From contig JBMOQP010000008.1 in NCBI GenBank assembly GCA_049322715.1, forward strand, positions 1-26,129: DNA of 26,129 nucleotides, given 5' to 3'. Position numbers and translations under genes: made by a program. This DNA is from Thiofaba sp049322715 (GTDB lineage: Bacteria > Pseudomonadota > Gammaproteobacteria > Halothiobacillales > Halothiobacillaceae). Every line of letters starts with the position of its first letter. Position 1 is the first letter of the stretch. The notes under the pieces are model-generated. The model made no database searches. It was given only the letters and a program-made list of their open reading frames with translations, and had not been told where the DNA came from. This document shows, piece by piece, positions 14,601 through 21,657 of this stretch.

Positions 14601-14720
14601 GCGATCATGGGCGGGCTGTTCGTCGCCACCGTGCTGACCCTGCTGTTCCTGCCGGCGCTGTACACGGTGTGGTTCAGGACGGTGAAGGGGCGCGCGGCGT
14701 TTGCCGGCGAGGCGGCCTGA
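11598..14720 (+). CDS. RND-family multidrug efflux transporter, inner-membrane pump
   Basis: 1040 residues from ATG 11598, which overlaps the adaptor stop (ATGA); an ATG 18 bases earlier lies inside the hairpin repeat and is less likely. The N-terminal helix (LRHRSFVLYLMVLTLALGVF, 11-30) is followed by a large periplasmic loop with the pore region, then helices 2-6 with the proton-relay pair D403-D404 in GLLVDDAIIAVE. A second half repeats the plan from about residue 530, ending with GLIGVALFLLLF and ALSGMIMRNSVILVDQIE. It should use the proton gradient to export drugs, solvents or other amphiphiles as a trimer. Substrates are not evident. No classical ribosome site is present, so translation probably depends on reinitiation after the adaptor gene. 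Confidence 0.95.
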   Translation: MTSFNLSDWALRHRSFVLYLMVLTLALGVFGYGKLGQSEDPPFTFKVMLVQVSWPGASAREVEQQVVERIEKVILETEHVDIVRSFSRPGEANIFVMAKDSAPSKAMPEMFYDIRKRVGDIRHTLPEGVLGPFFNDEFGATFGNVFALTGDGFTYAQLRDAADDIRKELLRVPDVAKVLMLGEQDERVFIELSNSKLANLGFSVEQMIEVLRGQNLVVATASYHTPTDRIFVRPEGAFRDLDDLRDLPVSIDGHTLRLREVAEVRRGYEDPPAATFRYMGTPALGIGVAMRKGGDVIALGQALDAAMARIEQQLPVGMGLHRVNDQPAAVKRSINEFLKVVAEAVVIVLAVSFLSLGLRAGMVVALSIPLVLAGTFFVMHLFDIGLHKISLGSLILALGLLVDDAIIAVEMMAVKMHEGMERMKAASFAYTTTAFPMLTGTLITAAGFLPIALAQSSVGEFTRSIFQVVTIALLLSWFAAVIVIPYLGHRLLADREQERRPPGRVGLLFAPLREAQHALAEGFLARFRRLIEACVRRPLRVIALTVAAFAGSIVLFGLVEKQFFPDATRLELIVDLKLPDGSSLEATERASRKLERYLDTQRGHIDNYVAYVGEGSPRFYLPLDQQLPDISFAQFVITTNSIPDREALRGKLIELLDHSGQFAEVRGRVIRLENGPPVGYPVQFRVSGDDLWRLRDIAGQVAEVMRANPHLVNVHLDWTERAKAIGLKVDTAQAIGLGVTRAQIAQALRNGLDGSPVGEFREGDQTIPILLRGTAEDRDLLARLAGLNVPTASGATVPLAQIARIEHVQEEGIVWHRNRTPTITVRGDIYTRIQAPTVTAQIEPELAPIRAALPLGYRLETGGTVEESAKGNDSIGASFPVFIVAMLTLLMIQLQSFQRVVMVMLTAPFGLIGVALFLLLFDRPFGFVAMLGTIALSGMIMRNSVILVDQIERNIREGMVPRQAVIEAAVRRFRPIMLTAMTAILAMIPLSQSVFFGPMAVAIMGGLFVATVLTLLFLPALYTVWFRTVKGRAAFAGEAA

Positions 14721-14802
14721 TCGGGCGCGCCCACCCGCTGAAATATCCTGGAACCCGGAGGGATGCGGGCCGTCTAATAGGCATTCAACCTATCCTGATG
14801 GC

Positions 14803-15882
14803 ATGGCGATCATCCCCCCCAAGCCGCCACGTGGGCGCGGCGCCGTCTCCAACCCGGACAACCGCTACAGCGCGTACTCCAGCACGCTGGAAGACGACGG
14901 CTGGGGGCTGCTCGACGCCCTGAGCGAAGAGCCCGGCCCGACCACCACGCTCGGGATCGACACCGCGCGCAGCGTCATCAGCTTCAACCAGTCGCCGGAT
15001 GTCGGCTTCGACCGCTCGGTGAACCCCTATCGCGGCTGCGAACATGGCTGCGTGTACTGTTTCGCTCGTCCCACCCACGCCTGGCTCGGCCTCTCGCCCG
15101 GACTCGACTTCGAGACCCGCCTGTTCCACAAGCCGGACGCACCGGAGCTGCTGCGCAAGGAACTGTCGAAACCTGGCTACCGCTGCCAGCCGCTCGCGCT
15201 CGGCATCAACACCGACGGCTGGCAGCCGGTCGAACGCCGCAACGGACTGACTCGTCGGCTGCTGGAGGTACTGGAGGAATTCGGCCATCCGGTATCGATC
15301 GTCACCAAGTCCGCGCTGATCGAGCGGGATGTGGACATCCTCTCAAGCATGGCCGGGCGCAACCTGGTGCAGGTGATGCTATCGATCACCACCCTGGACG
15401 ACGAACTGTGCCGGCGCATGGAACCGCGCGGGGCGCGCCCGGAGCGCCGGCTCGCGGCCATCGCCCGCCTGTGCGAGGCCAGGGTGCCGGTCGGGGTGCT
15501 GGTGGCGCCCGTCATCCCGGCGCTGACCGACCACGAGCTGGAGGCCATCCTCGAGCGCAGCCGCGAGGCGGGCGCCGAGAGCGCGGGCTATGTCCTGCTG
15601 CGCCTGCCGCACGAGCTGAAGGACCTGTTCGGGGAGTGGCTGCAGACGCACGCCCCGCTGCGCGCGGAGCATGTCTGGTCACGCCTGCGTGAGATGCGCG
15701 GCGGGGAGGCCTATCGGTCCACGTTCGGCGAACGCATGGCCGGCGGCGGACCGTGGGCGGAGCTTTTGCGCAAGCGCTTCGACATCGCCCGCCGCCGGCT
15801 GGGCTTCGGCCGCCTGGCGCCGCTGGACATATCGCACTTCCGCGTGCCGGACACGTCCGGACAGATGGGTCTGTTCGACTAG
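14803..15882 (+). CDS. PA0069-family radical SAM protein (SplB-like)
   Basis: 359 residues from ATG 14803. The iron-sulfur motif is CEHGCVYC (C79, C83, C86), the C-x3-C-x2-C of radical SAM enzymes, after FDRSVNPYRG. ALGINTDGWQPVERR, SIVTKSALIERD and a C-terminal DTSGQMGLFD tail fit the PA0069 family, distantly related to spore photoproduct lyase. The reaction is unknown; photolyase names in databases come from similarity only. A longer in-frame reading up to 14701 would overlap the RND stop and has poor composition. No clear ribosome site. The gap 14721-14802 holds nothing I can identify. Convergent with the methyltransferase gene, 16 bp away. Confidence 0.85.
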   Translation: MAIIPPKPPRGRGAVSNPDNRYSAYSSTLEDDGWGLLDALSEEPGPTTTLGIDTARSVISFNQSPDVGFDRSVNPYRGCEHGCVYCFARPTHAWLGLSPGLDFETRLFHKPDAPELLRKELSKPGYRCQPLALGINTDGWQPVERRNGLTRRLLEVLEEFGHPVSIVTKSALIERDVDILSSMAGRNLVQVMLSITTLDDELCRRMEPRGARPERRLAAIARLCEARVPVGVLVAPVIPALTDHELEAILERSREAGAESAGYVLLRLPHELKDLFGEWLQTHAPLRAEHVWSRLREMRGGEAYRSTFGERMAGGGPWAELLRKRFDIARRRLGFGRLAPLDISHFRVPDTSGQMGLFD

Positions 15883-15898
15883 CGGGCGTGGGCCTCTC

Positions 15899-17104
15899 TC
15901 AGAGCCGGTCGCGGAAATCCCGCATGGCGAAGCCGGAGAGCGGACCGTCCACGTCCTTGCCGATGGCAATGACCTTGAAGCGCTCGCCCATCTCGCCCGG
16001 CATCATCAGGGTCTTGAAGCCCTGCGCCAGGCGCAGCTGGTCGGCCTCGCCCCCCGCTTCCGCGAACGCCTGCTCGTAGACCTGCGCCAGGCCGCAGCCG
16101 AGCAGGAAATGCGCCTGCATGGTGTAACCGAGCACGCCGAGACCGGCCGTGGCGGCGCAAGCCGCGACGCGGGAGAAGTCCACCCAGGCAGTGATGTCCT
16201 GCAGCCCCGGGTGGAGCAGCGGGTCGTCGTGCGCGTGATGGCGCAGGTGGCAGCGCAGGGTGCCCATCCAGCGCTCCGGCGCGTACAGCTCGCGCGCGCT
16301 GCCGCCGTAATCGAACAGGAAAGCCGCCCCCTGCCGCAGGGCGTGGGCGAGGCCCGCGACCCAGCCCGGCAGCTCCGGATGGAACTCGACCCGGTAGCCG
16401 GGAGGGAACGCCTCGCCGCGGCTGGCCTCGATCTCCGCCAGCACGGCACGGTCCGAGTCGGACGCAGGCACGCGGGTCCAGGCCAGCCCCTGCTCGCCCA
16501 TGGCCACGGCCAGGCGCGCCGGCCCTTCCGCGCCGATCTCGAGCAGGCGCAGCGGCAGGGCGTCGAGCACCTCATTGCCGACGATCACGCCATCAAAGCC
16601 CTCCGGCCAGGCATCGATCCACGTCACCCGGGCCAGCAGGTGCGGCGCGCGGGCCTCGATGCGCTCCCGTTGCACGGCGCGGAGGCTGGCGGACACATCG
16701 AGGATCAGATAGCGCGCGGGAAGGCGGCCGAGCCGCTCCAGCTCGAGCAGAAGCTCGACCGCAAGCTTTCCGGACCCGGCGCCGAACTCCAGCACGTCGC
16801 CCGCCCCAAGCCGCTCCAGCACCTCGGCCACCTGCCGAGCCAGGGCCCGCCCGAACAGCGGCGAGACCTCGGGCGCGGTGACGAAGTCCCCCGCCGCGCC
16901 GAACTTGGGCAACCCGGCGGCGTAGTAGCCGAGCCCCGGGGCATACAGCGCCTCGCGCATGAAGTCGGCGAAATCCAGCGCGCCGCCCGCCGCCTCGATG
17001 CGCCGGCGCAGGTGGTCGAGCACCCGCTCGCCGTGCGCCAGCATCTCGGGCGGCAGAACGGGCAACCCGTCGTTCCGCCGCGAACCCGGGGTCGCGCACC
17101 TCAC
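15899..17104 (-). CDS. SAM-dependent methyltransferase, NDUFAF7/MidA family
   Basis: About 401 residues if GTG 17104 is the start. Family marks: IEAAGGALDFADFMREALYAPGLGYY, FVTAPEVSPLFGRALARQ, the SAM-binding EFGAGSGKLAVELL, and GNEVLDALPLR. The mitochondrial member NDUFAF7 dimethylates an arginine of a complex I subunit; the bacterial substrate is not established. GTG 17104 overlaps the folB stop by GTGA, which favours coupling. TTG 17065 and ATG 17044 are other possible starts, and family members often begin near the TTG. Second gene of a folB operon. Confidence 0.87.
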   Translation of the reverse strand: MRCATPGSRRNDGLPVLPPEMLAHGERVLDHLRRRIEAAGGALDFADFMREALYAPGLGYYAAGLPKFGAAGDFVTAPEVSPLFGRALARQVAEVLERLGAGDVLEFGAGSGKLAVELLLELERLGRLPARYLILDVSASLRAVQRERIEARAPHLLARVTWIDAWPEGFDGVIVGNEVLDALPLRLLEIGAEGPARLAVAMGEQGLAWTRVPASDSDRAVLAEIEASRGEAFPPGYRVEFHPELPGWVAGLAHALRQGAAFLFDYGGSARELYAPERWMGTLRCHLRHHAHDDPLLHPGLQDITAWVDFSRVAACAATAGLGVLGYTMQAHFLLGCGLAQVYEQAFAEAGGEADQLRLAQGFKTLMMPGEMGERFKVIAIGKDVDGPLSGFAMRDFRDRL

Positions 17105-17457
17105 GGGCGGCTGCCCCGCTCGATCTGCACACCCACCTCGGCCGCGCCCTTCACCGCGCCCGGCTTGGCCACCCGCACGCGAACCCATGGACTGCCAAAC
17201 TCGTCCCGCACGATCGCGGCGACCTGCTCGGCCATGGTCTCGACCAGCAGGAAGCGGCTCTCGCCGATGAACTGGATCAGGCGCTTGGACACCTGCTTGT
17301 AGTCCAGCGCGTGGGCGATGTCATCGTTCTCGGCCGGAGCACGGTTGTCCCAGGCCATGTCCAGGTCCAGGCGCACGGTTTGCGGGGTCACCCGCTCCCA
17401 GTCATAGATGCCAATGATGGTTTCGATGCGCAGATCGGAGATGAAGACGATGTCCAT
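17101..17457 (-). CDS. folB: Dihydroneopterin aldolase
   Basis: 118 residues, full length. MDIVFISDLRIETIIGIYDWER, with the family's I-G-x-x-x-x-E pattern, TVRLDLDMAWDN, DYKQVSKRLIQFI, LVETMAEQVAAIV (catalytic E and neighbours) and WVRVRVAKPGAVKGAAEVGV are typical. It cleaves 7,8-dihydroneopterin to 6-hydroxymethyl-dihydropterin and glycolaldehyde in folate synthesis and forms octamers in the cytoplasm. AAGG lies eight bases before the ATG. A TATAGT sequence on the minus strand (17498-17493) may be its -10 box. Divergent from tRNA-Leu. Confidence 0.93.
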   Translation of the reverse strand: MDIVFISDLRIETIIGIYDWERVTPQTVRLDLDMAWDNRAPAENDDIAHALDYKQVSKRLIQFIGESRFLLVETMAEQVAAIVRDEFGSPWVRVRVAKPGAVKGAAEVGVQIERGSRP

Positions 17458-17537
17458 GCGTTAGCCTTGTTCGGGTCTTGACGACGCGGCCCACTATACC
17501 GGCCACAAAAAAATAGATCACCGTTTGCCGGAGACCC

Positions 17538-17565
17538 TTGACACCCTCGCGGAACCCTCTAAAAT
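17538..17565 (+). promoter_or_regulatory. Sigma-70 promoter of tRNA-Leu
   Basis: TTGACA (17538-17543), a 16-base spacer and TAAAAT (17560-17565), ending 15 bases before the tRNA. Near-consensus. Confidence 0.8.
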
Positions 17566-17580
17566 GCGCACCACACCGAT

Positions 17581-17665
17581 GCCTAGGTGGCGAAATTGGT
17601 AGACGCACTAGTTTCAGGTACTAGCGGGTAACACCGTGGAGGTTCGAGTCCTCTCCTAGGCACCA
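17581..17665 (+). tRNA. tRNA-Leu (anticodon CAG)
   Basis: 85 bases with acceptor GCCTAGG / CCTAGGC, anticodon stem CTAGT / ACTAG with loop TTCAGGT (anticodon CAG), a long variable arm as in class II tRNAs, TTCGAGT T-loop and encoded CCA. Reads CUG. Confidence 0.97.
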
Positions 17666-17707
17666 AACAATTCCGAAGGAAAAGCACAAGCTTTTTCTTC
17701 ACCCCAA

Positions 17708-17731
17708 CCCGGCAACGCCGGGTTTTGCTTT
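17708..17731 (+). terminator. Terminator after tRNA-Leu
   Basis: Stem CCCGGC / GCCGGG with AAC loop (17708-17722), followed by TTTTGCTTT. It lies between the Leu and Val tRNAs, so tRNA-Val may depend on partial read-through. Confidence 0.7.
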
Positions 17732-17733
17732 CC

Positions 17734-17808
17734 AGGCGCGTAGCTCAGTGGTAGAGCATCACCTTGACATGGTGGTGGTCGGTGGTTCGATCCCACTCGC
17801 GCCTACCA
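17734..17808 (+). tRNA. tRNA-Val (anticodon GAC)
   Basis: 75 bases with acceptor AGGCGCG / CGCGCCT, anticodon loop TTGACAT (anticodon GAC), T-loop TTCGATC and encoded CCA. Confidence 0.96.
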
Positions 17809-17813
17809 ATTCA

Positions 17814-17844
17814 GGGCGCAGCCGAGGCTGCGCCCTTTTCGTTT
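17814..17844 (+). terminator. Terminator after tRNA-Val
   Basis: Perfect 10-bp stem GGGCGCAGCC / GGCTGCGCCC with a GA loop, then TTTTCGTTT. A short GCGGCA / TGCCGC hairpin follows (17847-17861) in the thrS leader. Confidence 0.9.
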
Positions 17845-17924
17845 GTGCGGCATCCTGCCGCGTAAGCGTCCTTTGCGTATACGCGGCCCGTGGTAGGGGT
17901 CGCCACTGAACCGAGGAACTCGAC

Positions 17925-19832
17925 ATGCCGAGCATCACCCTTCCCGACGGCTCCCAGCGCCACTTCGACCATCCCGTCAGCCTCGTCGAGATTGCGACCG
18001 GCATCGGCCCGCGCCTGGCCAAGGCCTGCCTCGCCGCCAAGGTCGACGGCCGCCTGATGGACATGAGCCGCGTCATCACCCACGACGCTCACGTGCAGTT
18101 CGTGACCGCGAAGGACGAGGAAGGGGTGGACACCATCCGCCACTCCACCGCCCACCTGCTGGCGCAGGCGGTGAAGCAGCTCTACCCGCAGGCGCAGGTG
18201 ACCATCGGCCCGGTGATCGAGAACGGCTTCTACTACGATTTCGCTGTCGAACCCCCCTTCACCACCGACGACCTCGAGAAGATCGAGGCCCGCATGCACG
18301 AGCTGGCCAAGGCCGACCAGGTCCTGTCGCGCCAGGTGATGAGCCGCGACGAGGCAGTGGCCTACTTCAAGGGCCTCGGCGAGCTCTATAAGGCGGAGAT
18401 CATCGAATCGATCCCGTCCAACGAGGAGCTCTCGCTCTACACCCAGGGCGACTTCACCGACCTGTGCCGCGGCCCGCACGTGCCCTCCACCGGACATCTC
18501 GGCGCGTTCAAGCTGACCAAGGTAGCCGGCGCCTACTGGCGGGGCGATTCCAAGAACGCCATGCTCTCCCGCATCTACGGCGTCGCCTTCGCCACCAGGA
18601 AGGAGCTGGACGAGTACCTGCACCGCATGGAGGAGGCCGAGAAGCGCGACCACCGCCGCATCGGCAAGCAGCTCGACCTGTTCCACTTCCAGGAAGAGGC
18701 GCCGGGCATGGTGTTCTGGCACGACAAGGGCTGGCGCCTGTTCCGCCAGGTGGAAGGCTTCATGCGCAACCATCTGACCAAGTACGACTATCTCGAGGTC
18801 AACACCCCGCAGGTGCTCGACCGCTCGCTGTGGGAGAAATCCGGCCACTGGGACAAGTTCGGCCACATGATCTTCGCCACCCACACCGAGGGCCGCGACT
18901 ACGCGATCAAGCCGATGAACTGCCCGGGCCACGTGCAGGTGTACAACCAGGGCCTGAAGAGCTACCGCGACCTGCCCTTCCGCATCGCGGAATTCGGCAC
19001 CGTGCACCGCAACGAGCCGTCCGGCACCCTGCACGGACTCATGCGCGCGCGCCGTTTCACCCAGGATGATGCGCACGTGTTCTGCACCGAGGACCATCTG
19101 CAGGCCGAGGTCGCCTCGCTGATCGAGCAGACCTTCGACGTCTACAGCACCTTCGGCTTCACCGACATCACCATGGCCCTCTCCACCCGCCCGGAGCAGC
19201 GCGTGGGCGCGGACGAGCTGTGGGACAAGGCCGAGGACGCGCTGGCCAAGTCGCTCGAAGCCAAGGGCCTGGACTACCGCCTGCAGCCGGGCGAGGGTGC
19301 CTTCTACGGCCCGAAGATCGAGTTCACCCTGAAGGACTGCATCGGCCGCAACTGGCAGTGCGGCACCATCCAGGTCGACTTCTCCATGCCCGGCCGCCTG
19401 GGCGCCGAATACGTGGCCGAGGACGGCAGCAAGAAGACCCCGGTCATGGTGCACCGCGCTATCCTTGGCAGCCTGGAGCGCTTCGTCGGCATCCTGATCG
19501 AGCACTACGCCGGAGTGTTCCCGCTCTGGCTCGCCCCGGAACAGGTGGCGGTCATGGGCATCACCGACCGGCAGGCCCCGTTCGTGCAGGAAGTCGAGAA
19601 GACCCTGCGCTCCGCGGGCTTCCGCGCCCGCGCGGATTTGCGCAACGAGAAGATCGGCTTTAAAATCCGCGAATTAACCTTGCAGCGCATCCCCTACCTC
19701 CTGGTGATCGGGGATCGCGAAGTGGAACAGCGTCAGGTCTCCGTCCGCACGCGTAGCGGCGAGGATCTCGGCAGCATGGGCCTGGATGACTTCCTCGCCA
19801 AACTGCGGGACGAAGTTGCCCGGCGCCACTGA
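17925..19832 (+). CDS. thrS: Threonyl-tRNA synthetase
   Basis: 635 residues, close to E. coli ThrRS (642). Order: TGS domain (1-61); editing domain with HSTAH (H73, H77) and C181/H185 of the second zinc-like cluster; catalytic class II domain with C333 in MNCPGH, one of the zinc ligands that select threonine, plus RxFTQDDAHVFC; C-terminal anticodon-binding domain from about 535. It charges tRNA-Thr and edits mischarged serine. GAGGAA lies six bases before the ATG. First gene of the thrS-infC-rpmI-rplT cluster. No tRNA-like leader of the E. coli thrS type is evident in the 80-bp gap. Confidence 0.98.
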   Translation: MPSITLPDGSQRHFDHPVSLVEIATGIGPRLAKACLAAKVDGRLMDMSRVITHDAHVQFVTAKDEEGVDTIRHSTAHLLAQAVKQLYPQAQVTIGPVIENGFYYDFAVEPPFTTDDLEKIEARMHELAKADQVLSRQVMSRDEAVAYFKGLGELYKAEIIESIPSNEELSLYTQGDFTDLCRGPHVPSTGHLGAFKLTKVAGAYWRGDSKNAMLSRIYGVAFATRKELDEYLHRMEEAEKRDHRRIGKQLDLFHFQEEAPGMVFWHDKGWRLFRQVEGFMRNHLTKYDYLEVNTPQVLDRSLWEKSGHWDKFGHMIFATHTEGRDYAIKPMNCPGHVQVYNQGLKSYRDLPFRIAEFGTVHRNEPSGTLHGLMRARRFTQDDAHVFCTEDHLQAEVASLIEQTFDVYSTFGFTDITMALSTRPEQRVGADELWDKAEDALAKSLEAKGLDYRLQPGEGAFYGPKIEFTLKDCIGRNWQCGTIQVDFSMPGRLGAEYVAEDGSKKTPVMVHRAILGSLERFVGILIEHYAGVFPLWLAPEQVAVMGITDRQAPFVQEVEKTLRSAGFRARADLRNEKIGFKIRELTLQRIPYLLVIGDREVEQRQVSVRTRSGEDLGSMGLDDFLAKLRDEVARRH

Positions 19833-19870
19833 TGCGACGCTGGCTTGATCAATGACTTGAGGATACCGAC

Positions 19871-20413
19871 ATCGCTTTTGCACCTCCTGGGCGTGAGAAA
19901 AAAGACGACGAACCGCGCCTGAACTCGGAAATTACTGCTCGTGAAGTCCGCCTGATCGACGCCGAAGGCAACCAGGTGGGCATCGTCTCCCGCTATGAAG
20001 CACTGCGCATGGCGGAGGAAGCCGAGCTTGACCTGGTCGAGATCTCGCCGCAGGCCCAGCCGCCCGTGTGCAAGATCATGGACTTCGGCAAGTTCCGCTA
20101 TCAGCAGCAGAAGAAGGCTTCCGAGGCCAAGAAGAAGCAGAAGGTGATCGAGGTCAAGGAAGTCAAGTTCCGTCCTGGCACCGAAGAAGCCGACTACCAG
20201 GTCAAGATGCGCAACGTGGTGCGTTTCCTGGAAGAGGGCAATAAGGCCAAGATCACTCTCCGCTTCCGCGGTCGCGAGATGGCCCACCAGGACATCGGCA
20301 TGCAGATGTATGACCGAATCGAGAAGGATCTTGGCGACCTGGCCATTGTCGAGCAGCGCCCCAAGCTCGAAGGCCGGCAGATGGTGATGGTGGTCGCCCC
20401 GCGCAAGCACTGA
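19871..20413 (+). CDS. infC: Translation initiation factor IF-3, starting at ATC
   Basis: 180 residues if it starts at ATC 19871, exactly the E. coli length. The N-terminal domain reads through RLNSEITAREVRLIDAEGNQ and the Q-PPVCKIMDFGKFRYQQQ linker region; the C-terminal domain has EVKFRP, DYQVKMRN and LRFRGREM. An in-frame TGA at 19853 and the lack of any ATG, GTG or TTG before well inside the conserved region force a rare start. ATC follows GAGG by eight bases. A rare AUH start in infC is known to allow IF3 to limit its own translation. IF3 binds 30S subunits and checks initiator tRNA-AUG pairing. It lies 38 bp after thrS. Confidence 0.95.
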   Translation: MAFAPPGREKKDDEPRLNSEITAREVRLIDAEGNQVGIVSRYEALRMAEEAELDLVEISPQAQPPVCKIMDFGKFRYQQQKKASEAKKKQKVIEVKEVKFRPGTEEADYQVKMRNVVRFLEEGNKAKITLRFRGREMAHQDIGMQMYDRIEKDLGDLAIVEQRPKLEGRQMVMVVAPRKH

Positions 20414-20426
20414 GTCGAGCGCCTCT

Positions 20427-20457
20427 CCCGCGAAGCGGGCCGAGGTCATGGATGACC
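20427..20457. repeat. Diverged CATGGATG hairpin module after infC
   Basis: Hairpin CCCGC-GAA-GCGGG (20427-20439), then GGTCAT / ATGACC around GG (20444-20457), containing CATGGATG. The layout matches the modules near 7914, 11570 and 21427. Confidence 0.6.
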
Positions 20458-20502
20458 GAGGGGTGCAAGACCAGGACGAACGCAGGCCGAGGCGAACACC
20501 CC

Positions 20503-20532
20503 GACGCCCCTCCCGAGGGGCGTCTCATTTTT
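20503..20532 (+). terminator. Terminator or attenuator between infC and rpmI
   Basis: Stem GACGCCCC / GGGGCGTC (20503-20524) with a six-base loop, then TCATTTTT. Because rpmI-rplT follow without a clear new promoter, it may act as an attenuator. Confidence 0.75.
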
Positions 20533-20536
20533 GGAT

Positions 20537-20638
20537 GACCCGGAATCCGTTCGACGGCAATTCCGGGTCTTGTCAGGCCGGGGAAACCCGGCCGATGGGT
20601 GGCCCCCGCCAAGGGCGGATCACTCGGGCCCATGGCCC
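20537..20638 (+). promoter_or_regulatory. Structured leader upstream of rpmI-rplT
   Basis: Four hairpins in about 100 bases: GACCCGGAAT / ATTCCGGGTC enclosing CCG-TTCGA-CGG (20537-20569), GGCCGGG-GAAA-CCCGGCC (20576-20593), CCGCC / GGCGG (20606-20618), and GGGCC-CAT-GGCCC (20626-20638). Ribosomal protein L20 represses its own operon through the leader in other bacteria; that role here is inference. Confidence 0.5.
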
Positions 20639-20703
20639 AGCCCTGCAGCGCTGACGCTCCGGCGCCACGGGATTTTGAAACACTGAAACTGGAGTCGTAA
20701 ACG

Positions 20704-20898
20704 ATGCCCAAGATCAAGAGCAACAGCGGCGCGGCCAAGCGCTTCAAGAAGACCGCCTGCGGCTTCAAGCGCAAGTCCGCCTTCAAGCGCCACATCCTGA
20801 CCAAGAAGAGCAGCAAGACCAAGCGTCAGCTCGGCGCCCCGGTCTACGTCCACGAGAGCGATGCCAAGGGCGTTGCTCGCATGCTGCCCTACGCCTGA
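20704..20898 (+). CDS. rpmI: 50S ribosomal protein L35
   Basis: 64 residues, very basic. MPKIKSNSGAAKRFKKTACG, KRHILTKKSSKTKRQL and the ending ARMLPYA are typical. GGAG lies about nine bases before the ATG. 29 bp before rplT, with which it is normally co-transcribed. Confidence 0.98.
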   Translation: MPKIKSNSGAAKRFKKTACGFKRKSAFKRHILTKKSSKTKRQLGAPVYVHESDAKGVARMLPYA

Positions 20899-20927
20899 TT
20901 TTTGGCCTTAGTTAAGGAGACCACACC

Positions 20928-21287
20928 ATGGCACGAGTCAAACGTGGCGTCATCGCCCGCGCCAAGCACAAGAAAATCCTCGCCAAGGCCAAAGGCTACT
21001 ACGGCGCCCGTTCGCGTACCTTCCGCGTCGCCAAGCAGGCCGTCATCAAGGCCGGCCAGTATGCATACCGCGACCGCCGTCAGAAGAAGCGCCAGTTCCG
21101 CGCCTTGTGGATCGTGCGCATCAACGCCGAGGCACGCAACAACGGCCTGTCCTACAGCCGCCTGATGAACGGCCTGAAGAAGGCCTCCATCGAGATCGAC
21201 CGCAAGGTCCTGGCGGACATCGCCGTGCACGACAAGGCGGCCTTCGCCGCCCTGGCCGAGCAGGCCAAGGCAGCCCTCGCCGCCTGA
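20928..21287 (+). CDS. rplT: 50S ribosomal protein L20
   Basis: 119 residues. MARVKRGVIARAKHKKILAK, GYYGARSRTFRVAKQAVIKAG and RDRRQKKRQFRALWIVRINA are family signatures. It binds 23S rRNA early in 50S assembly and in several bacteria represses its own mRNA. AAGGAG lies eight bases before the ATG. Followed by a repeat region and a terminator before pheS. Confidence 0.98.
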   Translation: MARVKRGVIARAKHKKILAKAKGYYGARSRTFRVAKQAVIKAGQYAYRDRRQKKRQFRALWIVRINAEARNNGLSYSRLMNGLKKASIEIDRKVLADIAVHDKAAFAALAEQAKAALAA

Positions 21288-21306
21288 GCCGAACCGATTC
21301 GCCGGA

Positions 21307-21530
21307 CTCTCGACGGCCGATCTCGAGGGCCGTACCCCGAAGGGGTTTCGGCCATGGAAGGCCGAAAGGTCTTCGATGCGGGGCCAGCGAATCGGGACTT
21401 GCCCTTGGGCAAGCCCGTAGGGTGGTGGCCATGAATGGCCGGCATCACCGATTTGTTGGGAACAAATCGGGACTTGCCCCGTAGGGGCAAGCCCGAAGGG
21501 GGCCGGCCAGGGAAGGCCAGCATCCGCACC
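21307..21530. repeat. Cluster of REP-like hairpin modules between rplT and pheS
   Basis: Begins with 39 bp (21307-21345) matching 7875-7913 at 37 positions. Then come hairpins TTTCGGCC / GGCCGAAA (21346-21367), CTTGCCC / GGGCAAG inside CGGG / CCCG (21393-21417), GGCCAT / ATGGCC (21427-21440), CGATTTGTT / AACAAATCG (21449-21469), a second CTTGCCCC / GGGGCAAG inside GGG / CCC (about 21470-21493), and GGCC / GGCC (about 21503-21516). Two tandem units of about 77 bases share the order hairpin, CCCGNAGGG, second hairpin, GCATC. No gene is present in the 370-bp gap 21288-21657. Confidence 0.8.
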
Positions 21531-21544
21531 GTCTGCACGCAAGA

Positions 21545-21573
21545 GGGGGCGGCCTTAGGGCCACCCCCTTTTT
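21545..21573 (+). terminator. Terminator after rplT and its repeats
   Basis: Stem GGGGG-C-GGCC / GGCC-A-CCCCC with a TTAG loop and one C/A mismatch, followed by TTTTT. It ends the thrS-rplT transcript before pheS. Confidence 0.8.
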
Positions 21574-21657
21574 GTCTGTCAACACATCATGGCTTGACGA
21601 AAGACGCGGGCCCACCGGCACGTTTTTCATCAATCCATGCCTGCCGAGGTCGCTTCC

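Noticed and set aside
21574..21657. pheL-type attenuator with a Phe-rich leader peptide
   Set aside because: No short frame rich in phenylalanine and no terminator-antiterminator pair lie between the 21545-21573 terminator and pheS.
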